NCBI GenBank assembly: GCA_017620475.1
Contig: JAFZQI010000034.1
Coordinates: forward strand, 1 to 44,987
Direction of reading: 5' to 3'
Origin: Clostridiales bacterium
Lineage (GTDB): Bacteria; Bacillota; Clostridia; Saccharofermentanales; Saccharofermentanaceae
Length of the DNA stretch: 44,987 bases
Below the pieces are notes generated by a model, which saw only the letters and a program-made list of their open reading frames with translations, was not told the origin of the DNA and searched no databases. The position numbers and the translations under genes are program-made. Positions 18,801 through 26,909 of this stretch are shown here, one piece after another. Every line of letters starts with the position of its first letter. Position 1 is the first letter of the stretch.

Positions 18801-18836
18801 AAGAAGGATCCTGTTGTTGCACTGAGAACGGAGTAA
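15822..18836 (+). CDS. MacB-like ABC exporter, ATPase and FtsX-type permease fused
   Basis: 1004 residues. Residues 1-225 form the ATPase: Walker [10 protein letters not shown] (38-46), signature MSGGQMQRV (142-150), Walker [12 protein letters not shown] with Asp166-Glu167, closest to the LolD/MacB/FtsE group. After a charged linker there is one membrane helix near 275-300, a large extracellular domain (about 300-860), and three helices at the C-terminus in an FtsX arrangement ([21 protein letters not shown]). The extracellular part holds a Met-rich stretch (about 706-745: [14 protein letters not shown] and more). Transporters of this type use mechanotransmission and typically export or sense peptides, toxins or lipoproteins. 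AAGGAGA precedes the ATG. It shares a transcript with the MarR gene. Confidence 0.93.
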   Translation: MLELKDIVKIYPAGDNPVEALKGIDLSFRDSEFVSILGQSGCGKTTMLNIIGGLDQYTSGDLIINGRSTKDYKDRDWDTYRNHSIGFVFQSYNLIPHQNVLSNVEIALSLSGVSKKERRERAIEALKKVGLGDQLKKKPAEMSGGQMQRVAIARAIVNNPDIILADEPTGALDTETSVQVMDILKELSKDKLVIMVTHNPELAEKYSTRIVRMLDGKITGDTAPFSEEEQKKADELFESVSKLDKKAKKEASMNEKKPSMSFATSFGLSLKNLFTKKGRTILTSFAGSIGIIGIALIYSVSQGTNNFINEVQEDTISAYPLEIQAQTVDLSTLLNAFVGNEEETQSHPKDAVYQNYKTYDMMNSLIAVETQENDLSSFKKYIEGEKAKSGSEMGKALSGVQYAYNLNLSIYTKNLEGKIIHSDTDELMGALFSEYTTAVFNVDMTSMTQNSQSSQMMSSSMTLWSELLPGSNGEPTNPVTHKQYDVIYGRWPEKYDEIVLFLDENNELNDYTLYALGLKTEEEITSMMRAAMNKQPLEYSDQHWSYEEICNLEFRCILPSSCWSYDPETGLYNDLRTTDAGLQYLYDNAMTLKVVGIVRPNEDAVSTSHHGTIGYTHMLTEYIISESQGADAIKAQLESPKIDVTCGLPFKEETAAVTEADKAAYFRNYVADMDDQGKADAFVKVMSIPSESMIQEAVDTQLAMLDRPTMEAMMMEQMKSMGMDEATIQGYISQMSDEDMKEMFAQGIREQYLADYADNMAKELQTKSPSELAASLDHAMEGFTDAECAAFYDSIIEFSAFTYDYNLIRLGSLDLDTPSAIRLYASTFEDKDTIVDCIDEYNESVPELQKIKYTDYVGILMSSVTTIINAITYVLIAFVAVSLIVSSIMIGVITLISVQERTKEIGILRSLGASKKNVSSMFNAETVIIGFTSGLLGVLITYVLLIPINIIVHKLTGLNNLTAVLPIITAIILIMISILLTLIAGIIPSRSAAKKDPVVALRTE

Positions 18837-18931
18837 GCATAACCTTTACAAGATTCTTTGACTATGCGAAAATGACTGTAATTCGTGGCGTCAGTTAGAT
18901 TCCTGATGGGATAAGAGTCGGAGGTGAACTT

Positions 18932-20983
18932 GTGAAGAGTCGTTTTATTTCTGCAGCTATGGCTATCGTGATGAGTGTTTCGATTGGCCAGTGCTTTTTG
19001 ATCGGAAAACGTGTAAACGTTTCTGCTGACTATGTGAAGAATATGCAGAACACGAGACTGGGGACGAAACAGATGGCCTCCCCGGTAAAGCCGACCGATC
19101 GGGATTCGGCCTGGCAGGGTAGTTATGTTATTTTTGGCGGATGGCTTGGCGGTTCACTGACGTTCCGTGTCCTGGATCCGTATACCACGGATTTCGGTGA
19201 AAGTACCATTCTTCTTGACTGTGATACCATTATCGACACAGAGCCTTTTGGAATCAGCGAATACGATGATTACGAGGATATTCGAGAGAGGCTGAATGAG
19301 CATTTTTTGAATGTAGCGTTCTATTCTGCGGAAGAGGATGCGATTGCAAACAGCTATAAGGATGACTATGATTATTCCGCATATCCGTACCTCACGTACT
19401 GGGGATGTCAGAGCCAGCCGCTTAATGGTGACAAGCTTTTCCTTCTGGATGCGGCTGAGGTACATAATCCGGATTACGGATATTATAATGACTCGGGATT
19501 TAAAGACTGGGATACTTCAAGTTTTAAGAGTTACTCTGTTTGGAATCACGCCAAGACCTTCTACGGTAATTCCGGCTTTCAGTATTATTGGCTTCGTTCT
19601 GATTTTATCGAACATGAGGGACTGGCACTGCAGATCAATGATGAAGGTCAGATTGCCTGTGATAATGTTGAAAGTGATGGAGGAATAGCTCCTGCACTCA
19701 ATATTAAACAATCCTCCATTCTTTTCTCTACGGCTCTTTCCGGAGATTATGGTGCTCTGGGAACCAAATACAGGCTTACGATCATCGATAAGAGATTGAA
19801 TCAGCGTATTCAGAAAGAAAAGAGCACTAAGGATTGGACCCTTATCGATAATGTGATTTCCGTTCCATACAAAATTGATACGAGTGTAGCTTATTATTCA
19901 AAAGATATTATTGATTATAGTATTCTGATAACGGATAAAGAATATACGGATCCGAATGCGAACATTCTGTTTTATGAGTATTCGGACTGGTTTCAATCCA
20001 CCTCCGATGGAACAGTAGCGAATTTCCCATTAAGCGATGATCTGAATCTGGATCAAAGCAAGTGGGGAAAGGATTATCATGTTTACTTTGTTGCGGAAGT
20101 GAATCAAAGTGATGCTTTCTTTTCCAGTGAGCCGATCGAACTGGTGGCGAATAAGCCGGTGATTTCCAAGGCGGAGCCATCGGATAACGGAGTGCTTGTC
20201 AAATGGAATAAAGTATATGGTTATTCTTCCTACAATGTTTACCGCTCAAATAGTTTGAATGGTACGTATACCTACCTTTCAAGCGTGACCGGTGGAACTA
20301 CGAAATATGTGGATAAGACGGCAACAGGCGGAAAGACATATTATTATAAAGTCCGTCCTTATTTGAAAATATCATCGGGATCGTATGCTTTTTTGGCGGG
20401 AACATATTATGGCTTCTGGTCCGATGCGATGAAGGTAACGGTCCTTGCGGATACGAAGCTTACGGCCGAGCCGAAGAGCGGCGTCACGATGAAACTTTCC
20501 TGGACGGCGGTAAGCGGGGCACAGAGTTATGAGATCTACCGGTCAACATCTGCTTCAGGACCTTATACCTATGTAAAAGCGACGACGGGTACATCCACTT
20601 CTGACACGAGCCTTAAGGCAGGAACAAGGTATTATTATATGGTCCGCGCCAAGAAAACCGTGAACGGAGAAGCCCAGTATAGTAAATATGCGGCGGCCGT
20701 AGCTGTTGCGCTGGCGACTCCGACTTTGGAAAGTGCGGCATTTAAATCCGGAAAAGGCGTGACATTGAACTGGACGAAGGCAAGCGGAGCCGACCGTTAT
20801 AATGTCTATAAGTACAATGCTTCTACCGGAAAATACGACTATGTGGCAAGTGTTCTCGGCGGTACTCTTACCTATACCGACGCAAATGGTAAGAAGGGTG
20901 ATTATTACAAAGTAAGAGCTTATAAGCGTGTTGACGGCGTCGTATACTATGGTGGATGGTCAAATGCCAAGGCCGGAAAGTAA
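18932..20983 (+). CDS. Secreted protein with an N-terminal DUF6273-like domain and three fibronectin type III repeats
   Basis: 683 residues. It starts at GTG with a very good ribosome binding site, GGAGGTGA, five bases upstream. A signal peptide is likely (MKSRF then a hydrophobic stretch, possible cleavage after VNVSA). Residues about 40-270 look like the domain found in many clostridial surface proteins (FRVLD ... YYWLRS ... GGIAPALNIKQSSILF), which I match to DUF6273 with moderate confidence. From about 405 to the end there are three fibronectin type III-like repeats, each with a YxxY/VYRS strand and a YYYKVR strand. No membrane anchor or sorting signal is visible at the end (SNAKAGK). Role probably adhesion or substrate binding. 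The last repeat resembles the partial gene at the window end. Confidence 0.82.
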   Translation: MKSRFISAAMAIVMSVSIGQCFLIGKRVNVSADYVKNMQNTRLGTKQMASPVKPTDRDSAWQGSYVIFGGWLGGSLTFRVLDPYTTDFGESTILLDCDTIIDTEPFGISEYDDYEDIRERLNEHFLNVAFYSAEEDAIANSYKDDYDYSAYPYLTYWGCQSQPLNGDKLFLLDAAEVHNPDYGYYNDSGFKDWDTSSFKSYSVWNHAKTFYGNSGFQYYWLRSDFIEHEGLALQINDEGQIACDNVESDGGIAPALNIKQSSILFSTALSGDYGALGTKYRLTIIDKRLNQRIQKEKSTKDWTLIDNVISVPYKIDTSVAYYSKDIIDYSILITDKEYTDPNANILFYEYSDWFQSTSDGTVANFPLSDDLNLDQSKWGKDYHVYFVAEVNQSDAFFSSEPIELVANKPVISKAEPSDNGVLVKWNKVYGYSSYNVYRSNSLNGTYTYLSSVTGGTTKYVDKTATGGKTYYYKVRPYLKISSGSYAFLAGTYYGFWSDAMKVTVLADTKLTAEPKSGVTMKLSWTAVSGAQSYEIYRSTSASGPYTYVKATTGTSTSDTSLKAGTRYYYMVRAKKTVNGEAQYSKYAAAVAVALATPTLESAAFKSGKGVTLNWTKASGADRYNVYKYNASTGKYDYVASVLGGTLTYTDANGKKGDYYKVRAYKRVDGVVYYGGWSNAKAGK

Positions 20984-21041
20984 TCTTTGATGACGGAGCA
21001 TAAGGAATAATGTTTCGCATCTTTTTGGGTGATGATTCTTG

Positions 21042-22319
21042 ATGGATAGAGTATATCTTGATCATGCAGCGACAACGCCTCTTCGGCCGGAAGCACGGGA
21101 AGCGATGCTTGCGGCGTGGGATCAGTCTGTCGGAAACCCGTCATCGGTGCATCGTGAAGGTCAAAAAGCAAAGAAACTTCTTGAGGAAGCGCGCGATAAT
21201 ATCGCGGCGTCCTTGTGTTGTCTGCCTGAGGAAGTGTTTTTTACCAGCGGTGGAACAGAGTCCAATAACTGGGCGCTCCGATCCTTAGCGGCACTACGGA
21301 TGAAGGACACATTATGCCATAGTGAGACAACTTTTTATAGTGAGTCTGAAACTTTGACTGGAACCGATAAATTATCGTCATTGCGGCGTCATATTATAGT
21401 TTCAGAGATCGAGCATCCATCGATCCTTCGTACGGCTGAAGCGATGGAAAGAGAAGGCGTCCGTGTAACGAGGCTTTCGGTCGACCGGTACGGTCTGGTC
21501 TCTTCGGAATCTTTGCAACATGCGATTACAGAGGATACGGTCCTGGTTTCTGTCATGCTTGCTAATAACGAGATCGGAACGATTGAGCCGATTCGTGAAC
21601 TTAGTGATATTGCTCATCAGCAGGGAGCCCTTTTTCATACCGATGCGGTACAGGCAGTGGGATCGATCCCGGTCTCTATTAAAGATCTCGGTGTCGATGC
21701 TCTTTCATTCTCCGGACATAAATTCGGCGGTCCGACGGGAATCGGCGGTCTTTATGTTTCCCAAAGCATAGACAAACGTTTCAATCAATCAAGCAATGGG
21801 ATGTCAGGAAAAGGGAATACCGGAAGATTCCGCTCTCTCATTTTCGGAGGGGAACAGGAAAGAGGGCATCGTGCCGGAACGGAGAATCTTGCGGGTGTGC
21901 TTGGTATGGCAAAAGCACTGGAAATGGCTGTGTCTGATCTTGCTTTTGATGGAAAAGCTCCCTCCGGTATAGAACGTCTTCGTGACCGCTTGATTGCATC
22001 CGTCCTGGATATGATCCCCGAAGCGCATCTTTGCGGCCATCCGGGTAAACGTCTGCCCGGTAATGCGCATTTTGTGTTTGATGGAGTGGACGGAGAAGCA
22101 CTTCTTTTATATCTTAATGTGGAAAGATTTGCCTGTTCCTCCGGATCGGCCTGTACTTCCGGTAGTAATGAGACTTCGCACGTCCTGAAAGCAATAGGAT
22201 TATCTGAAAGAGAAGCACGTTCGGCTCTTCGTATTTCTATTGGAAGAGAAAACACGGAAGAAGAGGTGCTGTCGATCGTGCCTGTCCTTCAGAAACTGGT
22301 TCAGAGATTAAGAAAATGA
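21042..22319 (+). CDS. Cysteine desulfurase, NifS/IscS type with extra insertions
   Basis: 425 residues from ATG 21042 (GGTGATG upstream); a TTG three bases earlier is in frame but less likely. It starts DRVYLDHAATTPLRPEA. PLP lysine is Lys227 (SFSGHKFGGPTGIGG), and the catalytic Cys371 lies in the IscS-type loop SSGSACTSGSNETSHVL. It differs from usual relatives by about 30 extra residues before HIIVSEIEHP (CHSETTFYSESETLTG region) and about 20 extra residues after GGLYVSQ. It provides persulfide sulfur, probably for iron-sulfur clusters or thiolation. No iscU-like scaffold or mnmA is next to it in this window, so the acceptor is unknown. Confidence 0.92.
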   Translation: MDRVYLDHAATTPLRPEAREAMLAAWDQSVGNPSSVHREGQKAKKLLEEARDNIAASLCCLPEEVFFTSGGTESNNWALRSLAALRMKDTLCHSETTFYSESETLTGTDKLSSLRRHIIVSEIEHPSILRTAEAMEREGVRVTRLSVDRYGLVSSESLQHAITEDTVLVSVMLANNEIGTIEPIRELSDIAHQQGALFHTDAVQAVGSIPVSIKDLGVDALSFSGHKFGGPTGIGGLYVSQSIDKRFNQSSNGMSGKGNTGRFRSLIFGGEQERGHRAGTENLAGVLGMAKALEMAVSDLAFDGKAPSGIERLRDRLIASVLDMIPEAHLCGHPGKRLPGNAHFVFDGVDGEALLLYLNVERFACSSGSACTSGSNETSHVLKAIGLSEREARSALRISIGRENTEEEVLSIVPVLQKLVQRLRK

Positions 22320-22358
22320 ATCAGAGCAAAAAATAAGAAAAATAATCAGAGCAAAAAA
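22319..22358 (+). repeat. 15-base direct repeat downstream of the cysteine desulfurase
   Basis: AATCAGAGCAAAAAA at 22319-22333 and again at 22344-22358. The first copy overlaps the desulfurase stop. AT-rich, purpose not evident. Confidence 0.6.
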
Positions 22359-22415
22359 AGTCGAGAAAAGAAAAGTCCTTTTGAAGTAGTATTAGCTCAC
22401 AAAGGAGGTGAGCCA

Positions 22416-23288
22416 ATGGATGAACAAAGAATAGCGGTAAGGAAGATGCAGGATTACATCTCTGCTCATATTGATGACGAGATCGATCTTGCAGATCTTG
22501 CTTCTGCCGCTTCTTTCTCTCCATGGTATGCCAGAAAGCTTTTCATCAAGTATCTAGACATGACTCCGGCCGTGTATATCCGGCGCCTGAAACTGTCGAA
22601 GTCCGCGTTGAGGCTGCGGGATGAGAAGACGTCTATTCTGGATATCGCCACGAAGATGGGGTTCGGGAGCGTGGACGGATATCAGCGCGCGTTCCGTCGG
22701 GAATTCGGAATCAATCCGAAGGAATACTCCGGAAGTCCTGTCCCGGTCTGGCTCTTTACTCCTGATCTGATTATCGATAAAGAAAGGAATGTGAGTAATA
22801 TGAGTGAAATCAGAAATGTGTTTATCCAGGTGGTTGAAAAGCCCGCAAGAAAAGTCATCATCAAGAGAGGAATCAAGGCAAACGAGTACTGGAGCTACTG
22901 TAAAGAGGTCGGCTGTGATGTGTGGGGGCTTCTCCTGAGCATCAAGTCCATTAGCGGTGAACCGGTGTGCCTGTGGCTTCCGGAAGAATTCAGAAAGCCT
23001 GTTACAAATGAGTATGTTCAGGGTGTCGAGGTCGAACCTGACTATGCCGGACCGATTCCGGAAGGCTTTGATGTCATCGATCTTCCTGCTTCCACATACC
23101 TGCTTTTCCGCGGTGAACCTTTTGCCGAGGAGAATTATGAAGCGGCGATCGGGGAGATCTGGGATGCGGAGAAGAAGTATGATCCGGCATTCATCGGATA
23201 TGCTTGGGATGATAAGAATCCTCGTATCCAGCTGGAACCTCGCGGTGAGCGCGGTTATATCGAACTGGTGCCGGTGAAAAAGGTATGA
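22416..23288 (+). CDS. AraC-type regulator with GyrI-like effector-binding domain
   Basis: 290 residues, with AAAGGAGGTGAGCC before the ATG. The N-terminal 105 residues are a double helix-turn-helix of the AraC family (DEIDLADLASAASFSPWYARKLFIKYLDMTPAVYIRRLKLS, then TSILDIATKMGFGSVDGYQRAFRREFGINPKEY). Residues about 125-290 resemble the GyrI-like or SOUL-type small-molecule binding fold (FIQVVEKPARKVI ... EPDYAGPIPEGFDVIDLPASTYLLFRGEPF ... IQLEPRGERGYIELVPVKK). The architecture is that of Rob or BltR/BmrR-type multidrug-responsive activators, so a role in response to hydrophobic compounds is likely. The target is not evident. It converges with the histidinol-phosphatase gene, 29 bases apart. 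Confidence 0.93.
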   Translation: MDEQRIAVRKMQDYISAHIDDEIDLADLASAASFSPWYARKLFIKYLDMTPAVYIRRLKLSKSALRLRDEKTSILDIATKMGFGSVDGYQRAFRREFGINPKEYSGSPVPVWLFTPDLIIDKERNVSNMSEIRNVFIQVVEKPARKVIIKRGIKANEYWSYCKEVGCDVWGLLLSIKSISGEPVCLWLPEEFRKPVTNEYVQGVEVEPDYAGPIPEGFDVIDLPASTYLLFRGEPFAEENYEAAIGEIWDAEKKYDPAFIGYAWDDKNPRIQLEPRGERGYIELVPVKKV

Positions 23289-23317
23289 TTCTTCTAAGTG
23301 ATGATGTAGAAAGTCCG

Positions 23318-24151
23318 TCAGACATTCGGGATCAGAGGTTCGCCGTGGCGGGTCCGTCCAACAAAGTAGGAGTTTTCCGTAAACCCAAATGAAGCGAGAT
23401 ACCTGGCTGTCTCGTCGAAATGAATGCAGAGCGTGTCATTGTCGTGGGAGTCCGATCCCATGGCAATGATGCGCCCTCCCATTTCATAGTATCGGGAAAG
23501 AATCCCCGGATCAGGCATGGAATAGGCGGAATCAAAGCCACGTTTACGCATCTTATCGATCGAGCGAGTGTTGATTTCCAGTGCTTTTCCCTTGGAAATG
23601 ATTGCCTTAAAGAGCCGGTCAAATGCCTCAGGGCAGTGGGCATAACGGATCTGCGGATCCTCGTATGGCCCGTAACGGTTGATATAGTCGTAGTGGCCGA
23701 TGATGTCGTAATTGCTGCAATCTTCAGCCATCTGGGCCATCTCTTCGATGTATTGGGTGTAGACGGAAACCATGTCCTGCTCGTAACCGTCCCGGAAGAA
23801 ATAGGGGTCTTTGCCGCGGAAGAGGTGATTGGAGAGAATGACCACATCGAATGGGTATTTACTGACCATCTCATCGTAGAAGGCGGGTAGGTGCTTCTGC
23901 CATCCGAGCTCAATGCCCATACGTACGGGAAAATCTCCGGCATATTCCTTCCAGGTTTTACCTGTTTCAAAGTACGAATCCAGGTCGAAGATCTGCGGTG
24001 CGCCGATATCGTGCGGATAGTCGCCTTCGTAGTGTTCGGTCACGGCGACCCCATACATATTTAAGCCTTTGCAGGTATCGATCAGCTGCTGCGCCGTCAT
24101 TTTGGCGTCGGAACTGAAGTGCTTCGTGTGATTGTGGTTATCTGTATACAT
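23318..24151 (-). CDS. hisK: Histidinol-phosphatase, PHP family
   Basis: 277 residues. PHP-domain phosphoesterase of the HisJ/HisK type, which removes phosphate from L-histidinol phosphate in histidine synthesis. Metal-binding motif MYTDNHNHTKHFSSDA at the start, then AVTEHYEGDYP, GIELGWQKHLPAFYDEM, DIIGHYDYINRYGPYED, LEINTRSIDK and the final metal motif GSDSHDND. GAGGG precedes the ATG. It is monocistronic here, without other his genes. It is divergent from the M18 aminopeptidase gene, and a dyad lies in the shared control region. The specific substrate is inferred from family resemblance; some PHP proteins act on other phosphates. Confidence 0.87.
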   Translation of the reverse strand: MYTDNHNHTKHFSSDAKMTAQQLIDTCKGLNMYGVAVTEHYEGDYPHDIGAPQIFDLDSYFETGKTWKEYAGDFPVRMGIELGWQKHLPAFYDEMVSKYPFDVVILSNHLFRGKDPYFFRDGYEQDMVSVYTQYIEEMAQMAEDCSNYDIIGHYDYINRYGPYEDPQIRYAHCPEAFDRLFKAIISKGKALEINTRSIDKMRKRGFDSAYSMPDPGILSRYYEMGGRIIAMGSDSHDNDTLCIHFDETARYLASFGFTENSYFVGRTRHGEPLIPNV

Positions 24152-24167
24152 ATTTCCCTCTTTTTCT

Positions 24168-24189
24168 AAGGTTAGTCGTGTTTAACCTT
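24168..24189. promoter_or_regulatory. Operator-like dyad between hisK and the M18 gene
   Basis: Perfect inverted repeat AAGGTTA - 8 bases - TAACCTT. On the minus strand it falls just after the TATGAT (24199-24204 region) that could serve as the hisK -10; on the plus strand it falls just upstream of TATCAT (24199-24204). Confidence 0.55.
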
Positions 24190-24252
24190 TACTTATGGTA
24201 TCATATTTAGGTAGATTTTTGTGACTTTCTTATTTAGAAGGAGATGACATAT

Positions 24253-25710
24253 ATGGCAAAAGAGAAAAAGAGTGAGAAAACTCTGACCGAGAAGAAAGGA
24301 AAGAGCAATAAGAAAGAGAAGAAAGAGCTTTTCGCTTCGTATCCGAATCTTTGGGAGTCCCGTTCCCAGGATGATATCGACCATGCAATGGCGTTTTCTG
24401 AGGAATACATGGCATTCCTCGACATCAGTAAGACCGAGCGCGAATTCGTCAACAACGCGGTAGAAGCGCTGACCGATAAGGGCTTTGTGGATATTGATAC
24501 GAAAAAAGCACTCAAGACCGGTGATAAGGTGTTCTCGTCCATTAAGGGCAAAGGCCTGATGTTTGCTGTCGTCGGAAAAGAAGAGGCAGTCAAAGGGTTC
24601 AATATCCTAGGCGCGCATATTGATTCGCCCCGTCTGGACCTCAAGCCGAATCCGATCTATGAAGAGGATGACCTTGTTTTCTTTAAGACACACTATTACG
24701 GCGGTATCAAGAAGTACCAGTGGACGACGATCCCGCTTGCGGTTCATGGCGTGATCATGAAGAAAGACGGAACGAAGCTTGAACTCTGCATCGGTGAGAA
24801 GGGTGATGATCCGATCTTCTATATTTCCGATCTGCTTCCGCATCTGGGATCTGAGCAGATGAGCCAGAAGGCCAGCGAGTTTATCAAGGGAGAGGATCTG
24901 AATGTCATGATCGGCGCGAGCAAGCTTACGGATGATGATTCCAGCAATGCCTGCAAATACGCGATCCTGAAACTGCTGAATAAGGAATACGGCATCGACG
25001 AGAAGGATTTCGTCTCTGCGGAGATCGAGATCGTTCCTGCGATGAAGGCCAGAGATGTCGGCTTTGACCGTGCCCTGATCGCGGCTTACGGCCATGATGA
25101 TAAGGTCTGTGCTTATCCGGCTCTGATGGCGCTTCTTGCTCAGGAAGCTCCGGCCAGGACCTGTGTCTGCATGCTCTCCGATAAGGAAGAGATCGGTTCC
25201 TACGGCAACTCCGGCGCCCAGTCCCGGCTCTATGAGAATTTCCTGGTTGAGCTTTTTGCCAAGTGTAATGGCGGTTATGACGAACTCGGATATAGGAAGT
25301 GTATCGCGAATACGAAGATGCTCAGCACCGATGTGTCCAATGCCTTTGACCCGAAGTACGCAAGTGTTTCCGATAAGAGAAATACCGCCTATCTCAATAA
25401 GGGCGTGAAGATGGAGAAATATACAGGCGCCAGAGGCAAGTCCGGTGCCAGTGATGCCAATTCCGAGTTTTTCGCTTCGATCCTCCGGATCTTTGCCGAG
25501 AATGATATTCCGTGGCAGACCGGTGAGCTTGGACGCGTTGATGCGGGCGGCGGCGGAACGATCTCCGCGTATCTTGCCAAGCTCGGTATGGAGGTCATTG
25601 ACTGCGGTGTGCCGGTTCTGTCGATGCATGCTCCGTATGAGGTCATCAGCAAGATGGATCTGTATTTTACTTATCTTGCGTATAAGTGCTTCATCGAGAA
25701 TATCAGGTAA
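24253..25710 (+). CDS. M18 family aminopeptidase
   Basis: 485 residues from ATG 24253, nine bases after AGAAGGAG; an ATG at 24244 in frame is too close to that site. A Lys-rich N-terminus leads to the catalytic region. M18 zinc aminopeptidases are large cytoplasmic oligomers that release acidic N-terminal residues. Metal and catalytic motifs seen: GAHIDSPRLDLKP, SDKEEIGSYGNSGAQS (catalytic Glu pair), LSTDVSNAFDPKYA, KSGASDANSEF and MHAPYEV near the end. The long YGGIKKYQW loop is also typical of the bacterial branch. No partners are encoded beside it. It is followed directly by motif copy E and aroF. Confidence 0.94.
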   Translation: MAKEKKSEKTLTEKKGKSNKKEKKELFASYPNLWESRSQDDIDHAMAFSEEYMAFLDISKTEREFVNNAVEALTDKGFVDIDTKKALKTGDKVFSSIKGKGLMFAVVGKEEAVKGFNILGAHIDSPRLDLKPNPIYEEDDLVFFKTHYYGGIKKYQWTTIPLAVHGVIMKKDGTKLELCIGEKGDDPIFYISDLLPHLGSEQMSQKASEFIKGEDLNVMIGASKLTDDDSSNACKYAILKLLNKEYGIDEKDFVSAEIEIVPAMKARDVGFDRALIAAYGHDDKVCAYPALMALLAQEAPARTCVCMLSDKEEIGSYGNSGAQSRLYENFLVELFAKCNGGYDELGYRKCIANTKMLSTDVSNAFDPKYASVSDKRNTAYLNKGVKMEKYTGARGKSGASDANSEFFASILRIFAENDIPWQTGELGRVDAGGGGTISAYLAKLGMEVIDCGVPVLSMHAPYEVISKMDLYFTYLAYKCFIENIR

Positions 25711-25728
25711 ACAGTGCTTTTCGAGAAG
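25711..25728 (+). repeat. GTGCTTTT intergenic motif, copy E
   Basis: ACAGTGCTTTTCGAGAAG immediately after the M18 stop codon, 104 bases before the aroF ATG. Its core is the same as copy A. A TATAAT (25769-25774) and a 7-bp GC-rich hairpin (25797-25815) follow before aroF. Confidence 0.7.
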
Positions 25729-25832
25729 AACGTAATCGAAAATGCTTTTATACAAGGAGAAAATGCGTTATAATCCTTGTTCGTAGTATGGTAGGTGCGG
25801 CGCATGGAGCGCTGCTAGAAAGAAGGTAAAGT

Positions 25833-26861
25833 ATGATTATTGTTGTAAAGCCGGGTGCTAGTGAATCTCAGGTACATGAGATCATTGATGTTCTGGAGAA
25901 AAACGAACTGAAGGCGCATGTTTCCGAGGGTGCCGAGCGTTTGATCATCGGTGTCATCGGTGATAAGTCGCGCCTGACTCCGGGTTCGCTTGAGGTCCTT
26001 ACGGGTGTCGAAAAGATCGTCCCGATCATGGAGTCCTATAAGCTTGCGTCCCGTCAGTTCCGCCCCGAGGGTACGTCCTTTAACGTAAAAGATCTCGTCA
26101 TTGGCGGAGATGAACTGGTCATGATGGCGGGTCCCTGCGCCGTGGAGAGTGAGGAACAGGTCGAGGCTGTGGCTTCGAAGATGGTTGCCTGTGGCGTGAA
26201 AGTTCTTCGTGGCGGTGCTTATAAGCCGAGAACGTCTCCGTATGCGTTCCAGGGCCTTGAGAAAGAGGGATTGAAGATCCTTCGCCGTGTGGCGGACCGT
26301 TATGGTCTACTGGTGATCTCTGAAGTGACCTCTGAGAATGATATTGAATATGCATCGAACTACCTGGATATCATCCAGATCGGTGCCAGAAATGCCCAGA
26401 ATTTCCGTCTTCTGTCTGCAGTCGGTAAGTCGGGTATCCCGTGTATGCTCAAGCGCGGTATTGCCGAGACCATCGACGAATGGCTGGGTTCTGCCGAGTA
26501 TATTATGAGTGAGGGCAATTATCACATCATGATGTGTGAGCGAGGTATCCGTACATTCGAGACGGCGACCCGTTCCACGCTGGATATCAGTGCCGTTCCT
26601 GTCCTGAAGGGCAAGACCCATCTTCCGATCATCGTCGATCCGAGTCATGCTGCCGGAAAAGCACAGTATGTCGAGCCTCTGGCTCTTGCTGCGATTGCAG
26701 CAGGTGCTGATGGTCTTATCATCGAGGTGCATCCGGATCCGAGACATGCGCTTTCCGATGCGGCTCAGCAGCTGACGCCGGAAGCCTATGCTGAACTTGC
26801 ACAGCGCGTGAAGGAGATGGCGGCGATCGTCAAGAGATCGTATCCGAAGCCGTTGGCATAA
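25833..26861 (+). CDS. aroF: 3-deoxy-7-phosphoheptulonate (DAHP) synthase, type I-beta
   Basis: 342 residues. First enzyme of the shikimate pathway: phosphoenolpyruvate plus erythrose 4-phosphate to DAHP. Residues 1-70 (MIIVVKPGASESQV ...) are the small ferredoxin-like regulatory domain found in Thermotoga/Bacillota type enzymes and confers feedback control by aromatic amino acids. The barrel follows with GPCAVES, RGGAYKPRTSPYAFQG, IGARNAQNF, LKRG, and VDPSHAAGK, the substrate and metal residues. AAGAAGG precedes the ATG. A likely -10 (TATAAT, 25769-25774) suggests its own promoter, with a short hairpin just before the ribosome binding site. Confidence 0.95.
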   Translation: MIIVVKPGASESQVHEIIDVLEKNELKAHVSEGAERLIIGVIGDKSRLTPGSLEVLTGVEKIVPIMESYKLASRQFRPEGTSFNVKDLVIGGDELVMMAGPCAVESEEQVEAVASKMVACGVKVLRGGAYKPRTSPYAFQGLEKEGLKILRRVADRYGLLVISEVTSENDIEYASNYLDIIQIGARNAQNFRLLSAVGKSGIPCMLKRGIAETIDEWLGSAEYIMSEGNYHIMMCERGIRTFETATRSTLDISAVPVLKGKTHLPIIVDPSHAAGKAQYVEPLALAAIAAGADGLIIEVHPDPRHALSDAAQQLTPEAYAELAQRVKEMAAIVKRSYPKPLA

Positions 26862-26875
26862 TCTTTTTGCGATAC

Positions 26876-26904
26876 TTGTCAGCACTGTTATTTTGTGTTA
26901 AGTT
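26876..26904 (+). promoter_or_regulatory. Promoter of the leuA T-box leader
   Basis: TTGTCA (26876-26881), 17-base spacer and TAAGTT (26899-26904) preceded by TGT, an extended -10. It lies just after aroF. Confidence 0.55.
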
Positions 26905-26909
26905 AAATG

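Noticed and set aside
18858..18882. TTGACT...TGTAAT as a promoter for the fibronectin-repeat gene
   Set aside because: The 13-base spacer is too short. No better pair was seen, so the gene may be read from upstream.
24607..25755. 382-codon reverse frame opposite the M18 aminopeptidase
   Set aside because: The M18 gene is certain; the reverse protein has no domain.
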